Positions 1-8,417 of a DNA stretch of 64,000 nt are shown in pieces (the stretch's first letter is position 1; every line of letters starts with the position of its first letter). The notes beneath the pieces were generated by a model. It did not search any database and was not told the origin of the DNA. It saw nothing but the letters and a program-made list of their open reading frames with translations. The translations under genes and the position numbers were made by a program. The DNA is taken from NCBI GenBank assembly GCA_963812085.1, contig CAWETL010000006.1, forward strand, positions 372,001 to 436,000, read 5' to 3'. This DNA is from SPDF01 sp963812085 (GTDB lineage: Bacteria; Gemmatimonadota; Gemmatimonadetes; Gemmatimonadales; GWC2-71-9).

Positions 1-771
1 GGCGCGATGATCGGTGCGGTGGCCACGGCGCTGGTGCCGGTGCTCTTTGCCTATGGCGGCTGGCAGCAGACCAACTTCATCGCCGAGGAGTTGATCGAGC
101 CGGAAAGGAACCTCCCCCGCGCCCTCGTGCTCGGCGTGGCCGCGGTGGTGCTGGTGTATGTGCTGGCCAACGTGGCGTACCTGGGCGCGCTGGGCGTCGA
201 GGGATTGGCGGCGAGCCCCGCTCCGGCGGCCGACACGATGTCGGTGCTGCTCGGACCGGTGGGGCGGGTGGTAATCACCGCCGGCATCGCCTGCTCGACG
301 TTCGGGTTCCTGAATCTCGTGATCCTGGTGACGCCTCGCGTCTTCCAGGCGATGGCGGCCGACGGACTCTTCTTCGAGCGGTTCGCCCGGCTCCACCCGC
401 GGTCCCGCACGCCGGTGGCGGCCATCATCTTCCTGGGGCTCTGGTCGGCGGTGCTGGTCTACTCGGGGAAGTACGGGGCGCTGCTCGACTACGTGGTCTT
501 TGCCGACTGGATCTTCTTCGGCACCACGGCGCTCACCCTGATCGTGTTCCGTCGCCGTGACCATGGCGCCGTGACGCCGTTCCGCCTGCCGGGATACCCC
601 GGCACGCTCTGGCTCTTCGTGGCGGCGGCGGTCTATGTGGTGGTGGGGTCGGTGCGCTCGAATCCGGGGAACGCCGTGCGTGGACTGGGGCTCCTGGCCT
701 TCGGTGTGCCGGTGTACTACTCCTGGGCGCGGTCCAGGGCGCGGCGCGGGGCCCCGGCCAGCGAGGCGTAG
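1..771 (+). CDS. APC-family amino acid permease, C-terminal part (5' end outside window)
   Basis: The frame is already open at base 1 and gives about 256 residues to the stop at 769-771, so the N-terminal half lies upstream. The visible part is a chain of hydrophobic helices (about seven) with short charged loops. It includes the segment around FAYGGWQQTNFIAEEL, typical of helix 6 and its flank in the amino acid/polyamine/organocation superfamily, where residues of the unwound helix contact the substrate. The likely role is uptake or exchange of an amino acid across the inner membrane; the substrate cannot be read from this fragment. Its 3' end overlaps the convergent queG by 55 bp. No frame break is seen. 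Confidence 0.8.
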   Translation, partial: GAMIGAVATALVPVLFAYGGWQQTNFIAEELIEPERNLPRALVLGVAAVVLVYVLANVAYLGALGVEGLAASPAPAADTMSVLLGPVGRVVITAGIACSTFGFLNLVILVTPRVFQAMAADGLFFERFARLHPRSRTPVAAIIFLGLWSAVLVYSGKYGALLDYVVFADWIFFGTTALTLIVFRRRDHGAVTPFRLPGYPGTLWLFVAAAVYVVVGSVRSNPGNAVRGLGLLAFGVPVYYSWARSRARRGAPASEA

Positions 772-1679
772 GCCAGCCGCCAGTTCCGTCGCATCCGCTC
801 GAGGCCTGGGCGTGCCAGGGGAGTGTCCCCAAAGCGCCCGGCGAACTCCTCCTCCGTCATCCTGTCGAAGAAGTGCTCACCAGCCGAACTCAGGTCAGCC
901 CGGGGCCGAAACTCCGGCACGGTGGTTTCCGTCGCGAATCTGAGATTCCAGGGACAAACCTCGTTGCAGATATCGCATCCGAACGCCCAACCGCCGAATT
1001 GGCCGGCCAGTTCGGCTGGAATCTCGTCCTTGTACTCAATGGTGAGGTAGGAAATGCACTTGGTCGCATCGAGGACGTAGGGCTCGACGAATGCCTGGGT
1101 CGGACAGGCGTCGAGACATTTGGTGCAACTGCCGCAATGATCGGTGGCGAATGGAGCGTCGAGCTCGAGGGGCAGGTCGGTGAAGATGGTGCCGATGACG
1201 AACCAGGAGCCGAGCCCGGGGCGGAGGAGCATGGTGTTCTTGCCGATCCAGCCGAGGCCGGCGCGCTGGGCCAGTTCCCGTTCCGGCACCGGGCCGGTGT
1301 CGACGTATGGTCTGGCTGTCTTCGCGCCGTGCATCGTGAGCAACTCAGCTAAAGCGTTGACTCTCTTGAGCGTAGTAATGTGGTAGTCCGTACTACTAGC
1401 ATACCGTGCGATCTTCGCTTTGCCCTCAGGCTGCTGGTATTCTGTAGCGTAGTAGTTATCGAGAATAACAACGGCTCTGGTCGCCTCGCGGTCGATCAGA
1501 CGAGTGTCCTTCCGCTTCTTTGCCTGCCGATGGAGGTACCGCATGTTGCCGCCGAAGCCCTGACGGAGCCAGCGGTCGAAGGCGGCGCCATGCTTCGAGG
1601 GTCCGAGGTCGGTAATCCCGCAGGCCACGAATCCGAGCTCGGCGGCTCGCGCCTTCACCTCCTGGGCGCGGAGGCTCAT
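717..1679 (-). CDS. queG: Epoxyqueuosine reductase QueG
   Basis: 320 residues. QueG performs the last step of queuosine synthesis, reducing epoxyqueuosine in tRNA with cobalamin and two [4Fe-4S] clusters in the cytoplasm. The core YVDTGPVPERELAQRAGLGW (about residues 125-145) carries the family's catalytic Asp. Two ferredoxin-type cluster motifs follow: CGSCTKCLDACP (about 182-193) and CDICNEVCPWN (about 235-245), plus the conserved Cys in TKCISYLTIE. The start ATG at 1679 overlaps the stop of the upstream NDH-2 gene as ATGA, so the two are translationally coupled. Codon use in roughly 1310-1500 is visibly AT-richer than the rest (AGA, TTA, AGT, ACT, ATT codons), suggesting a recombined internal patch. 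Confidence 0.93.
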   Translation of the reverse strand: MSLRAQEVKARAAELGFVACGITDLGPSKHGAAFDRWLRQGFGGNMRYLHRQAKKRKDTRLIDREATRAVVILDNYYATEYQQPEGKAKIARYASSTDYHITTLKRVNALAELLTMHGAKTARPYVDTGPVPERELAQRAGLGWIGKNTMLLRPGLGSWFVIGTIFTDLPLELDAPFATDHCGSCTKCLDACPTQAFVEPYVLDATKCISYLTIEYKDEIPAELAGQFGGWAFGCDICNEVCPWNLRFATETTVPEFRPRADLSSAGEHFFDRMTEEEFAGRFGDTPLARPGLERMRRNWRLAYASLAGAPRRALDRAQE

Positions 1680-2930
1680 CCGTGCGGTCCTTCAAGGGGT
1701 CGTTGGTCGTGTCCGGTGATGACCCGTGCACCGCGCGCATAGGTCACGTACGAAATGGCCCAGTCGATCAAGACGACGAGGCGATTGCGGAATCCGATCA
1801 GGAAGAAGATGTGGACGAAGATCCAGGCGAGCCACGCGGGAAACCCGCTGAAGCGAAGGCGACCGAGGTCGGCGACGGCGCGGCCGCGCCCGATGACCGC
1901 GAGCTGGCCCTTGTTGGTATAGGAAAACGGCCGCCTGGGCGACCCGCGAAGGTCCGACGAGGATGGCGCGGGCGGCGTATTTCCCCTGCTGGATTGCCAC
2001 CGGGCAGAGTCCCGGCAGAATGGCGCCGGTTCCCGTGTCGAACGCCGCCGCATCACCGAGCACGAACACCTCCGGATGCCCGGGGATGGTGCACTCGGGA
2101 GTGACGATGGCGCGCCCCATCCGGTCGAGCGGCGCGCCGAGGCTGGCAAGGAGAGGGCTGGCGCGGTTTCCCGCTGCCCACACCACCGTGCTGGTCGGGA
2201 TCACGAGCCCCCCGGCGCGGACATGGTCCGCTTGGACGTCGGTCACGCGGGTCTCGGTTCGCACGTCCACGCCGAGCGTGCGGAGGGCGTCGCGCGCGCG
2301 GTCGCCGAGCGCCGCCGGATAGCTCGGCAGGAGTTGGCGCCCTCCCTCGAGGAGCATCACCGTGGCGGCGCGCGGGTCGATCCGCCGGAAGTCGCGCCGC
2401 AGGGCGAACTGCCGGATCTCGGCCAGCGCGCCGGCCACCTCCACGCCGGTCGGACCCCCGCCCACGACCACGAAGGTCAGGAGGCCACGGCGCCGTTCGG
2501 GGTCCGGCTCGACCTCCGCGGCCTCGAAGGCCATCAGCACCCGCCGCCGGACTTCTTCGGCGTCATCCGCCGTCTTGAGGCCTGGGGCGGACGCCTCCCA
2601 CGCGTCGTGGCCGAAGTAGGAATGCCGGACTCCGGGGGCGAGCACGAGATAATCGTACGGGAGCGTGTGGCCCGCGGCGCACCGCACCTGGCGCTCGACG
2701 AGGTCCACCCCGGTCACCTCGGCCATGAGGACTTCGCTGTTCCGCTGGCGCCGGAGGATGGAGCGGATGGGGGAGGCGATGTCGCTGGTGTCCAGGGCTG
2801 CGGTGGCGACCTGATACAACATCGGCTGGAAGAGATGGTAGTTGGTGCGGTCCACGACCGTGACGTGCACCGGCGCTCGCCCGAGCTCCTTGGCGGCGTA
2901 GAGCCCGGCGAACCCGCCGCCCACGATCAC
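1676..2930 (-). CDS. ndh: Type II NADH dehydrogenase (NDH-2), interrupted by one frameshift
   Basis: A peripheral membrane flavoprotein that oxidises NADH and reduces quinone without pumping protons. The N-terminus has the FAD dinucleotide fold IVGGGFAGLYAAKEL; a second motif VVVGGGPTGVEVAGAL binds NADH; the C-terminus (WLAWIFVHIFFLIGFRNRL) is the amphipathic membrane anchor. The two parts are in different frames. The first runs from 2930 to about 1937, and the family continues (RPFSYTNKGQLAVIGRG) one base later, from about 1933 to the stop at 1676. One extra base near 1934 explains this. The second frame ends as ATGA with queG, supporting it as the genuine end. The GTG at 2930 lies very close to the FAD motif; no ATG or GTG is available upstream, so the start is uncertain. 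Confidence 0.85.
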
Positions 2931-2974
2931 GACGCGAGGGCTGGGTACCTCAGGGGAGGACCGGGGCGTGGTGC

Positions 2975-3280
2975 TCAGAGGCCCATCGTCTCCCGACGCC
3001 AGCGGACGAATCGCAGCAGGTCTTCAAGCGGAGGGACGGTGTCTTCCGCCCCGTAGGCGGTGTACATCCGCCAGCGGAGGTACTCCCCGTCGGGAACGGG
3101 AAGGAAGGGGACCCGGCGCCACCAATCCCGCCGGCGGAAGGCCCATCCCGCCTTCACCAGGTCGAGCGCGAGCCGCGGGTTGACCGCCGCACGCAGCGCG
3201 GCGCTGGCCAGGAGACCGCCCCACGATCCGCGGTACCTGGCGGCCTCGGGATGCTCGGGGTGCCCGGGGGTGGAAACCAT
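2975..3280 (-). CDS. Conserved unknown protein, 101 aa
   Basis: I do not recognise a domain. The protein is 101 residues, basic in the middle (FRRRDWWRRVPFLP) with a run of Trp and Arg, and has no signal peptide or membrane span. It begins with ATG at 3280, preceded by GGAGG about 12 bases upstream, and is the first gene of the leftward set with NDH-2 and queG (44 bases to the NDH-2 start). The final part, LEDLLRFVRWRRETMGL, looks like an amphipathic helix. Reading frame and codon use are consistent with a real gene. Confidence 0.6.
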   Translation of the reverse strand: MVSTPGHPEHPEAARYRGSWGGLLASAALRAAVNPRLALDLVKAGWAFRRRDWWRRVPFLPVPDGEYLRWRMYTAYGAEDTVPPLEDLLRFVRWRRETMGL

Positions 3281-3419
3281 GCGCCCAATATACCTCCAGC
3301 GCAGAAGGAGGAAACGGGCCGGCGAGATCGAGGGTGTCGGGAGAAGGGAACGGCGATACTATTCTTACCGATCAAGCCGCCGCGCCGCCCGCCGGGCGCC
3401 AATCGCATCGGGAGCTGCC

Positions 3420-4475
3420 ATGGTATTCGGAACCGCCCTCCTGGGGGCTGCCCTCCTTTGGGGCTCGACGACCGCCGTCGGCCCGAAGACGGACGTGCTC
3501 TACATGAAGAACGGCGACCGGATGACCTGCGAGATCAAGACGATGGACGCCGGGGCGGTGTACGTGGGCTTGGACTACGTGAACGGGACCATCGCGGTGG
3601 AGTGGTCGCGGATTGCGCGGCTGACGAGCCCGCGGCTCTTCCTCGTGGAGCTCGACGATGGTTCGGTGTTCACGGGGCACATCAACGCCCATCCCGTGGA
3701 AGGGAGCGAGTCGGTTCTGCTCGATATCACCCAGCTCGACGGGACGACCATCGCCTTTGACAAATCCCGGATCGCCGGGCTGAGCCGTACGTCCGACTCG
3801 TTCTGGGGCCGCCTCAACGGCAACGTCACATCGGGCGTCAGCTTCACGAAGGGCAACAATACGAGCACATACAACCTCAGCTCGAACGTCAACTACCTGC
3901 GTCCCAGGTGGAGCGCCGCGGCGACCTTCAATTCGAATCTCTCGTCGAGTTCGGGCCTTTCCGCCTCCACGCGCAACCAGGTGTCGCTGGTCGCCGGCCA
4001 TCTGATGCGCTGGAATAATTGGTACTACACCGGATTCGCCAGCGGGCTCCAGAGTGCCGAGCAGCAGATCAGCCTGCAGACGAACCTGGGCGGCGGCGTC
4101 GGCCGCTATTTCAAGAAGACGAGCAACTTTCGGATCAGCGGCGTCGGGGGTCTCGTGTGGCAGCAGACGGTCTACGAATCCTCCGTGGCCTCCGCGAACA
4201 CCCAGGAGATGCTTGGTGTGATGCTGATGGGCACGGCCACTTTCGTGCGGTTCAAGAAGACGTCGCTGCAGTTGACGGCCAACGCGATCCCGTCCCTGAG
4301 CGAACCCGGACGATTCTACTTCAACACCAACGCCAGCTACTTCCTGAAATTGTTCGGCGCCATCAACTGGAACCTCTCCTTCTACGGCAACTGGGATACC
4401 CAGCCCCCCGAGGGGACGTCAGGGAACGATTACGGCTGGAACTCCGGGCTCAGCTGGACGTTTGGAAACCAGTAG
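3420..4475 (+). CDS. DUF481 family outer-membrane beta-barrel protein (YdiY-like)
   Basis: 351 residues from ATG 3420 (GGGAG at 3410-3414). A hydrophobic leader (VFGTALLGAALLWGSTTAV) looks like a signal peptide. Residues about 25-125 form two small beta repeats built around MKNGDRMTCEIKTM and VELDDGSVFTGHI, typical of the soluble N-terminal part of these proteins. From about residue 130 the alternating pattern with aromatic girdles (WGRLNGNVTSGVSFTKGNN, FGAINWNLSFYGNWDTQ) and the end in SWTFGNQ fit a DUF481 (YdiY/salt-induced outer membrane protein) barrel. The function of the family is unknown; it stands alone between divergent and co-directional neighbours. Confidence 0.78.
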   Translation: MVFGTALLGAALLWGSTTAVGPKTDVLYMKNGDRMTCEIKTMDAGAVYVGLDYVNGTIAVEWSRIARLTSPRLFLVELDDGSVFTGHINAHPVEGSESVLLDITQLDGTTIAFDKSRIAGLSRTSDSFWGRLNGNVTSGVSFTKGNNTSTYNLSSNVNYLRPRWSAAATFNSNLSSSSGLSASTRNQVSLVAGHLMRWNNWYYTGFASGLQSAEQQISLQTNLGGGVGRYFKKTSNFRISGVGGLVWQQTVYESSVASANTQEMLGVMLMGTATFVRFKKTSLQLTANAIPSLSEPGRFYFNTNASYFLKLFGAINWNLSFYGNWDTQPPEGTSGNDYGWNSGLSWTFGNQ

Positions 4476-4507
4476 CCACGTGACGATGCCCGTTCATTTC
4501 GCACCCC

Positions 4508-4525
4508 GCCCGGGCATCCCCGGGC
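4508..4525. other. Perfect 7-bp hairpin between DUF481 and LOG-family genes
   Basis: GCCCGGG, a 4-base loop CATC, then CCCGGGC, 32 bases after the DUF481 stop and 20 bases before the next start. There is no T-run, so it could be a weak or Rho-assisted terminator or an mRNA-end stabiliser. Confidence 0.45.
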
Positions 4526-4545
4526 CTCGCTGGAGCGCCTGATCC

Positions 4546-5289
4546 ATGGTCCCTGACAGCCCGACCCCGCCCGAGCCCCCGATCGACCGGAGCCTCACGG
4601 AAGACGAACTCCTCTTTGCGCGGTTCGAGAGCGTCGAGGAACGGGAACGCGCCAACCAGCTCCGGATCAGCGACTCGTGGCGCGTGCTCCGGATCATGGG
4701 CGAGTTCGTGTGGGGGTTCGACAACCTCGCCTCGATCCGGGACGGCGTGTCGATCTTCGGCTCCGCGCGCACCAAGCCGGGCACGCCCTACTACGTGGAG
4801 GCGGAGCGGGTCGCGCGGCTCCTTGGCGAGCGCGGGATCCCGGTCATCACCGGGGGCGGCCCGGGCATCATGGAGGCCGGCAACCGCGGCGCCAAGGAGG
4901 CCGGGGGGGTGTCGGTGGGCTGCAACATCGAGCTGCCCTTCGAGCAGGGCAACAATCCCTACCTCACAAAAAACCTGCTCTTCAAGTTCTTCTTCGTGCG
5001 GAAGACGATGTTCGTGAAGTATGCCACTGCCTTCGTCGTCTTCCCCGGCGGCTACGGCACGATGGACGAGCTCTTCGAGGCGCTCACCCTGATCCAGACC
5101 GGCAAGGTGAAGTCGTTTCCGGTGATCCTCTTCGGGCGCGACTACTGGGCGGGGATGGTGGACTGGCTCTCGCGCACGGTGGCGGGGGCGGGTAACATCG
5201 ACCCGGCGGACCTGACGCTCTTTCACGTGACCGACGACCCGGAAGAAGCCGTGCGCATCGTCCTCGAAGCTCGCGCCAAGCGGGCCTGA
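4546..5289 (+). CDS. LOG-family (TIGR00730-type) nucleotide 5'-monophosphate phosphoribohydrolase-like protein
   Basis: 247 residues. The fold is Rossmann-like with the family signatures ITGGGPGIMEAGNRGAKEAG (about residues 100-120) and FPGGYGTMDELFE (about 166-178), which make up the nucleotide pocket and active site of LOG enzymes (often mis-labelled lysine decarboxylases). Known LOG proteins release the base from cytokinin-type or other nucleoside monophosphates; many bacterial members act in purine or pyrimidine nucleotide clean-up. An N-terminal extension of about 60 charged residues precedes the Rossmann core. The next gene begins 25 bases downstream, so the two may be co-transcribed. 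Confidence 0.85.
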   Translation: MVPDSPTPPEPPIDRSLTEDELLFARFESVEERERANQLRISDSWRVLRIMGEFVWGFDNLASIRDGVSIFGSARTKPGTPYYVEAERVARLLGERGIPVITGGGPGIMEAGNRGAKEAGGVSVGCNIELPFEQGNNPYLTKNLLFKFFFVRKTMFVKYATAFVVFPGGYGTMDELFEALTLIQTGKVKSFPVILFGRDYWAGMVDWLSRTVAGAGNIDPADLTLFHVTDDPEEAVRIVLEARAKRA

Positions 5290-5314
5290 CCACCGTTCGC
5301 GACCGGAGTCCGGG

Positions 5315-6460
5315 ATGACCCGACCCTCGAGTGCCTACCTCCGCGGCAAGCGGATCGACCCGCAGGCCATCAACGGCCAGGAACTGGTGGCCGACCTGGT
5401 GGACAACGCCTTCCTGGCCTACAACGCCGGGCGGCTCCGGGAGGCCTGCCACCTCTTTTCCCAGCGGATGCTGCGGGACGACACCACGGTGGGGATGAGC
5501 CTGACCGGTGCGATGACGCCGGCCGGCATCGGCATGAGCTGCCTCATTCCGCTCATGGAAGCAGGCTTCGTGGACTGGATCATCTCGACCGGGGCCAACC
5601 TGTACCACGACGCCCATTTCGCCCTGGGACTGGCGCTGCACCAGGGCCGGCACGACGCCGACGACGTCGAGCTCCGCGAGAAGGGCGTGGTGCGGATCTA
5701 CGACATCTTCTTCGACTACAACGTGCTGCTCTCCACCGACGCCTTCGTGCGCGACGTGTCCGCGCGTCCGGAGTTCCAGCGCGCCATGAGCTCGGCGGAG
5801 TATCACTATCTCCTCGGCGGCTACCTCCGGGGGCGCGAGGCCGCGCTCGGGCTCTCCAAGCGCTCGGTCCTTTCGCGGGCGTATGAGCTGGGCGTGCCGA
5901 TCTATACCAGTTCGCCGGGCGACAGTTCGATCGGGATGAACGTCGCCGAGCAGGCGCTCGCGGGGAGCCTGCTCCGCTTCGACGTCAGCGCGGACGTCAA
6001 CGAGACGGCCGCCATCGTCCTCGAGGCCAAGCGCACCGGCGGCAAGAGCGGCGTGCTCATCGCCGGTGGCGGCAGTCCCAAGAACTTCATGCTCCAGACC
6101 GAGCCGCAGATCCAGGAAGTGCTGGGCATCGACGAGCGGGGACACGACTACTTCCTGCAGATGACTGACGCGCGGCCCGACGTGGGCGGCCTCTCGGGCG
6201 CCACGCCCAACGAGGCGGTCAGCTGGGGCAAGATCGACCCCGACCAGCTGCCGGGTACCGTGGTGGTCTACGCCGACAACACGATCACGCTCCCCCTCCT
6301 GACGGCCTACGCCCTCCAGCGGGTCCCGCCCCGTCCGCCCAAACGGCTGTACGACCGGCGGGAGGCCATGATGGAGCGCCTGGTGACGGAGTACCGCGCC
6401 GCGCTCGCCCATCGCGACCAGCGCGCCGACGCGGCCCAGGAGCACCGGGGTGGCAAGTAG
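5315..6460 (+). CDS. Deoxyhypusine-synthase-like protein (bacterial DHS family)
   Basis: 381 residues. Deoxyhypusine synthase transfers an aminobutyl group from spermidine through a covalent lysine imine. The catalytic signature here is EAVSWGKID with Lys at about residue 306, followed by VVYADNTITLPLL, the pattern around the active-site lysine of eukaryotic DHS. NAD-binding and spermidine-site stretches (GMSLTGAMTPAGIGMSCLI, ISTGANLYHD, GVLIAGGGSPKNFML) are present. Bacteria lack eIF5A, so the acceptor is unlikely to be the usual one; known bacterial relatives make homospermidine or are uncharacterised. The protein is full length. It lies between the LOG-family gene and an MFS transporter whose GTG start overlaps its end by 11 bases. 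Confidence 0.85.
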   Translation: MTRPSSAYLRGKRIDPQAINGQELVADLVDNAFLAYNAGRLREACHLFSQRMLRDDTTVGMSLTGAMTPAGIGMSCLIPLMEAGFVDWIISTGANLYHDAHFALGLALHQGRHDADDVELREKGVVRIYDIFFDYNVLLSTDAFVRDVSARPEFQRAMSSAEYHYLLGGYLRGREAALGLSKRSVLSRAYELGVPIYTSSPGDSSIGMNVAEQALAGSLLRFDVSADVNETAAIVLEAKRTGGKSGVLIAGGGSPKNFMLQTEPQIQEVLGIDERGHDYFLQMTDARPDVGGLSGATPNEAVSWGKIDPDQLPGTVVVYADNTITLPLLTAYALQRVPPRPPKRLYDRREAMMERLVTEYRAALAHRDQRADAAQEHRGGK

Positions 6461-7997
6461 CCAGCTTCCGGTGAACGGGCCGTCGCGCGCGTACGGTGGC
6501 TACGCGCTCGCGCTGCTCGCCCTGCTCAACCTGCTGAGCTACGTCAACCGCAACATCCTCTTCGCGCTCGTTCCACCCATCGAGCTCGACCTCCGCCTCA
6601 CCGACACCGACATCGGCTGGATCGCGTCGGCGTTCGTGCTGCTGTTCTCGATCGCGGTCTTTCCCTTCGGCGTGCTCAGCGACCTCCGTTCCCGGCGTGC
6701 GGTCGCGGGCGTGGGCGTCGTGCTCTGGAGCGCCTTTGCGTTCCTGGCGGGCTTTTCCCGCGGGTTCTGGTCGCTCTTCCTGACGCGCGCCACGGTCGGC
6801 ATCGGCGCGGCCGCCTTCGCGGCCGCCGCGGCCTCGCTCGTGGCCGATTACTTCCCCGGCCAGCGTCGTGCCCTCGCCATGGGCGTCTTCTCCGCCGGCA
6901 TCCCCATCGGCGGCGTGCTCGGGCTGGCCCTGGGCGGACAGCTGGAGACATTCTACGGCTGGCGGATTGCGATGATGGGCGTGGCGGTGCCCGGCCTCGT
7001 CCTCGCCGGGCTGGTGTTTCGTCTCACGGACCCGAGCCGTCCACCTCCCGCACTCACGGTGCGGCAGTACTGGCGCGAACTCGGGCTGGGCGTGAGCGGG
7101 TTGCTCCGGGTGTCGTGGCCCCTCGTCTCGGGCGCGGCAGCCGGCGGCCTGGTCGCGTGGGTGCTCGACCAGCAGTATGGGGCCGGTTCCAGCCTCGACA
7201 TCGCGGCGCTGGCGACGGGGGTCGGACTCGGCCTGGCGGGCAACCTGTGGATCGTGGTGCGGCGCCTTCGGCGCTCCGACGGCACCTTCGATTTCGCCCC
7301 CGCCGAGAGCGTCAACGACGCGCTGAACGAAATGCGGCTCGCGGTGGACACCGTGCTCCGCACGCCGACGCTGAAGTACATCTTCGTGGGCGGCGCGCTG
7401 GTGTCCTTCGGCGTCAACGGTATCGTCGGCTGGGCGCCGACCTTCATGGCCCGGACGCTCGGGCTCTCCGTGGCGCAGGGCACCCTGCTGTTCGGCAAGT
7501 GGGGGCTGCTGGCCGGGACGGCGGGGACGCTGGCGGGGGGGGTGATCGCGGACTGGCTGGGCCGCTTCACCGGGCGGGGGCGGATGCTGGTGTCGTCGGT
7601 CGGCTTCCTGGTCGGCGGCCCGCTCGCCGTCTGGCTCCTGGGCATCCGCGACCTGCAGATCTTCGTGCCGGTGTTCGTCGCGGCGTTCTTTTTCCTGACG
7701 CTCTACAACGGGCCGGTCATCGCCGCGGTCTTCGACGTGGCGCCGGCCCGGATCGGCGCCACCGTGGTCGGCGCCTACCTGCTGTTCATCCACGTGGCGG
7801 GCGACGCCATCGCGCTGCCCCTGGTCGGGTTCCTGTCGGACCGCTTCGGCATCGACCGGGCCATCTTCCTGCTGCCGGCGGCCGCGCTCGTGGGCGGGAT
7901 CGTGCTCTTCCTCGGCGTGCGCACGGTGGAGCGGGACATGGCGTATGTGACGATGCGGACCACGGCGAGCCACCCCGTGGTGGTGGCTGGGCGGTAG
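6450..7997 (+). CDS. MFS transporter (Spinster-like)
   Basis: 515 residues with about 12 predicted membrane helices. The opening YALALLALLNLLSYVNRNILFAL and the loop after helix 2 (GVLSDLRSRRAVAGVG) match the major facilitator motif A region and the Spinster/ACS-like group. A long central loop (about residues 190-290, partly hydrophobic) separates the halves. The substrate is not predictable. It starts with GTG at 6450 inside the end of the DHS-like gene, so it is translationally coupled; a polyamine-related or organic anion cargo is only a guess from context. Confidence 0.85.
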   Translation: MASSQLPVNGPSRAYGGYALALLALLNLLSYVNRNILFALVPPIELDLRLTDTDIGWIASAFVLLFSIAVFPFGVLSDLRSRRAVAGVGVVLWSAFAFLAGFSRGFWSLFLTRATVGIGAAAFAAAAASLVADYFPGQRRALAMGVFSAGIPIGGVLGLALGGQLETFYGWRIAMMGVAVPGLVLAGLVFRLTDPSRPPPALTVRQYWRELGLGVSGLLRVSWPLVSGAAAGGLVAWVLDQQYGAGSSLDIAALATGVGLGLAGNLWIVVRRLRRSDGTFDFAPAESVNDALNEMRLAVDTVLRTPTLKYIFVGGALVSFGVNGIVGWAPTFMARTLGLSVAQGTLLFGKWGLLAGTAGTLAGGVIADWLGRFTGRGRMLVSSVGFLVGGPLAVWLLGIRDLQIFVPVFVAAFFFLTLYNGPVIAAVFDVAPARIGATVVGAYLLFIHVAGDAIALPLVGFLSDRFGIDRAIFLLPAAALVGGIVLFLGVRTVERDMAYVTMRTTASHPVVVAGR

Positions 7998-8018
7998 GGG
8001 CGCAGGGCCGTGCGCCCC
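7997..8018. terminator. Bidirectional terminator-like hairpin
   Basis: GGGGCGCA, 6-base loop, TGCGCCCC: a perfect 8-bp GC-rich stem beginning at the last base of the MFS stop codon and lying 29 bases from the end of the convergent csoR-like gene. Position between convergent genes supports termination; there is no T-run on the + strand. Confidence 0.55.
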
Positions 8019-8046
8019 GACGCCCGTCGGCCCCCCCCTGCCCCGC

Positions 8047-8385
8047 CTACCGTGCGCTGCGGTACATCAGGTCGACAAGCTCATCATACATGGCCCCCGT
8101 CTGCTCCTCGCTTCCCGAGCGAATGGCGCTCGCGGCGCAGTGCTCGAGATGGTTGCGGAAGAGGATGCGCGCCACGCCGCGCAGCGCTTCGTGCACCGAC
8201 GATACCTGCGTGAGCACGTCCGCGCAGTAGCGCTCCTCCTCCACCATCTTCTGCAGCCCGCGCACCTGGCCCTCGATCCGGCGCAGTCGGGTCAGCGCCG
8301 CCGCCTTGAGCGCCGGGTCGACCGCCACCGCGTGCGCGCCATCGCCCGGGCGCACGCAGGCGCAGGGCACAAAGGGCTCCGTCAT
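8047..8385 (-). CDS. csoR: CsoR/FrmR-family metal-sensing repressor
   Basis: 112 residues from ATG 8385, which has a strong AGGAGGT just upstream (8391-8397); a longer reading from 8418 has no such signal. The all-helical DUF156 core ALTRLRRIEGQVRGLQKMVE is followed by the copper-ligand pattern Cys in RYCADVL and His...Cys in NHLEHCAAS, the Cys-His-Cys set of Cu(I)-sensing CsoR. It lies 32 bases downstream of copA in the same leftward operon, so it most likely represses copZ-copA-csoR and releases DNA on Cu(I) binding. The N-terminal segment has an extra CAC motif that may also bind metal. Confidence 0.85.
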   Translation of the reverse strand: MTEPFVPCACVRPGDGAHAVAVDPALKAAALTRLRRIEGQVRGLQKMVEEERYCADVLTQVSSVHEALRGVARILFRNHLEHCAASAIRSGSEEQTGAMYDELVDLMYRSAR

Positions 8386-8417
8386 CGGGACCTCCTGGTC
8401 CGGGGCCGGTGGGTGCA

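Noticed and set aside
2930..2975. Fusion of the 101-aa unknown protein with NDH-2
   Set aside because: A stop codon (TGA at 2975) separates them and the frames differ; NDH-2 begins with its own FAD motif.
6285..7973. Long open frame antisense to the MFS transporter
   Set aside because: Composition is that of a shadow frame (His/Arg/Asp/Pro strings without domains); the + strand frame has transport helices.
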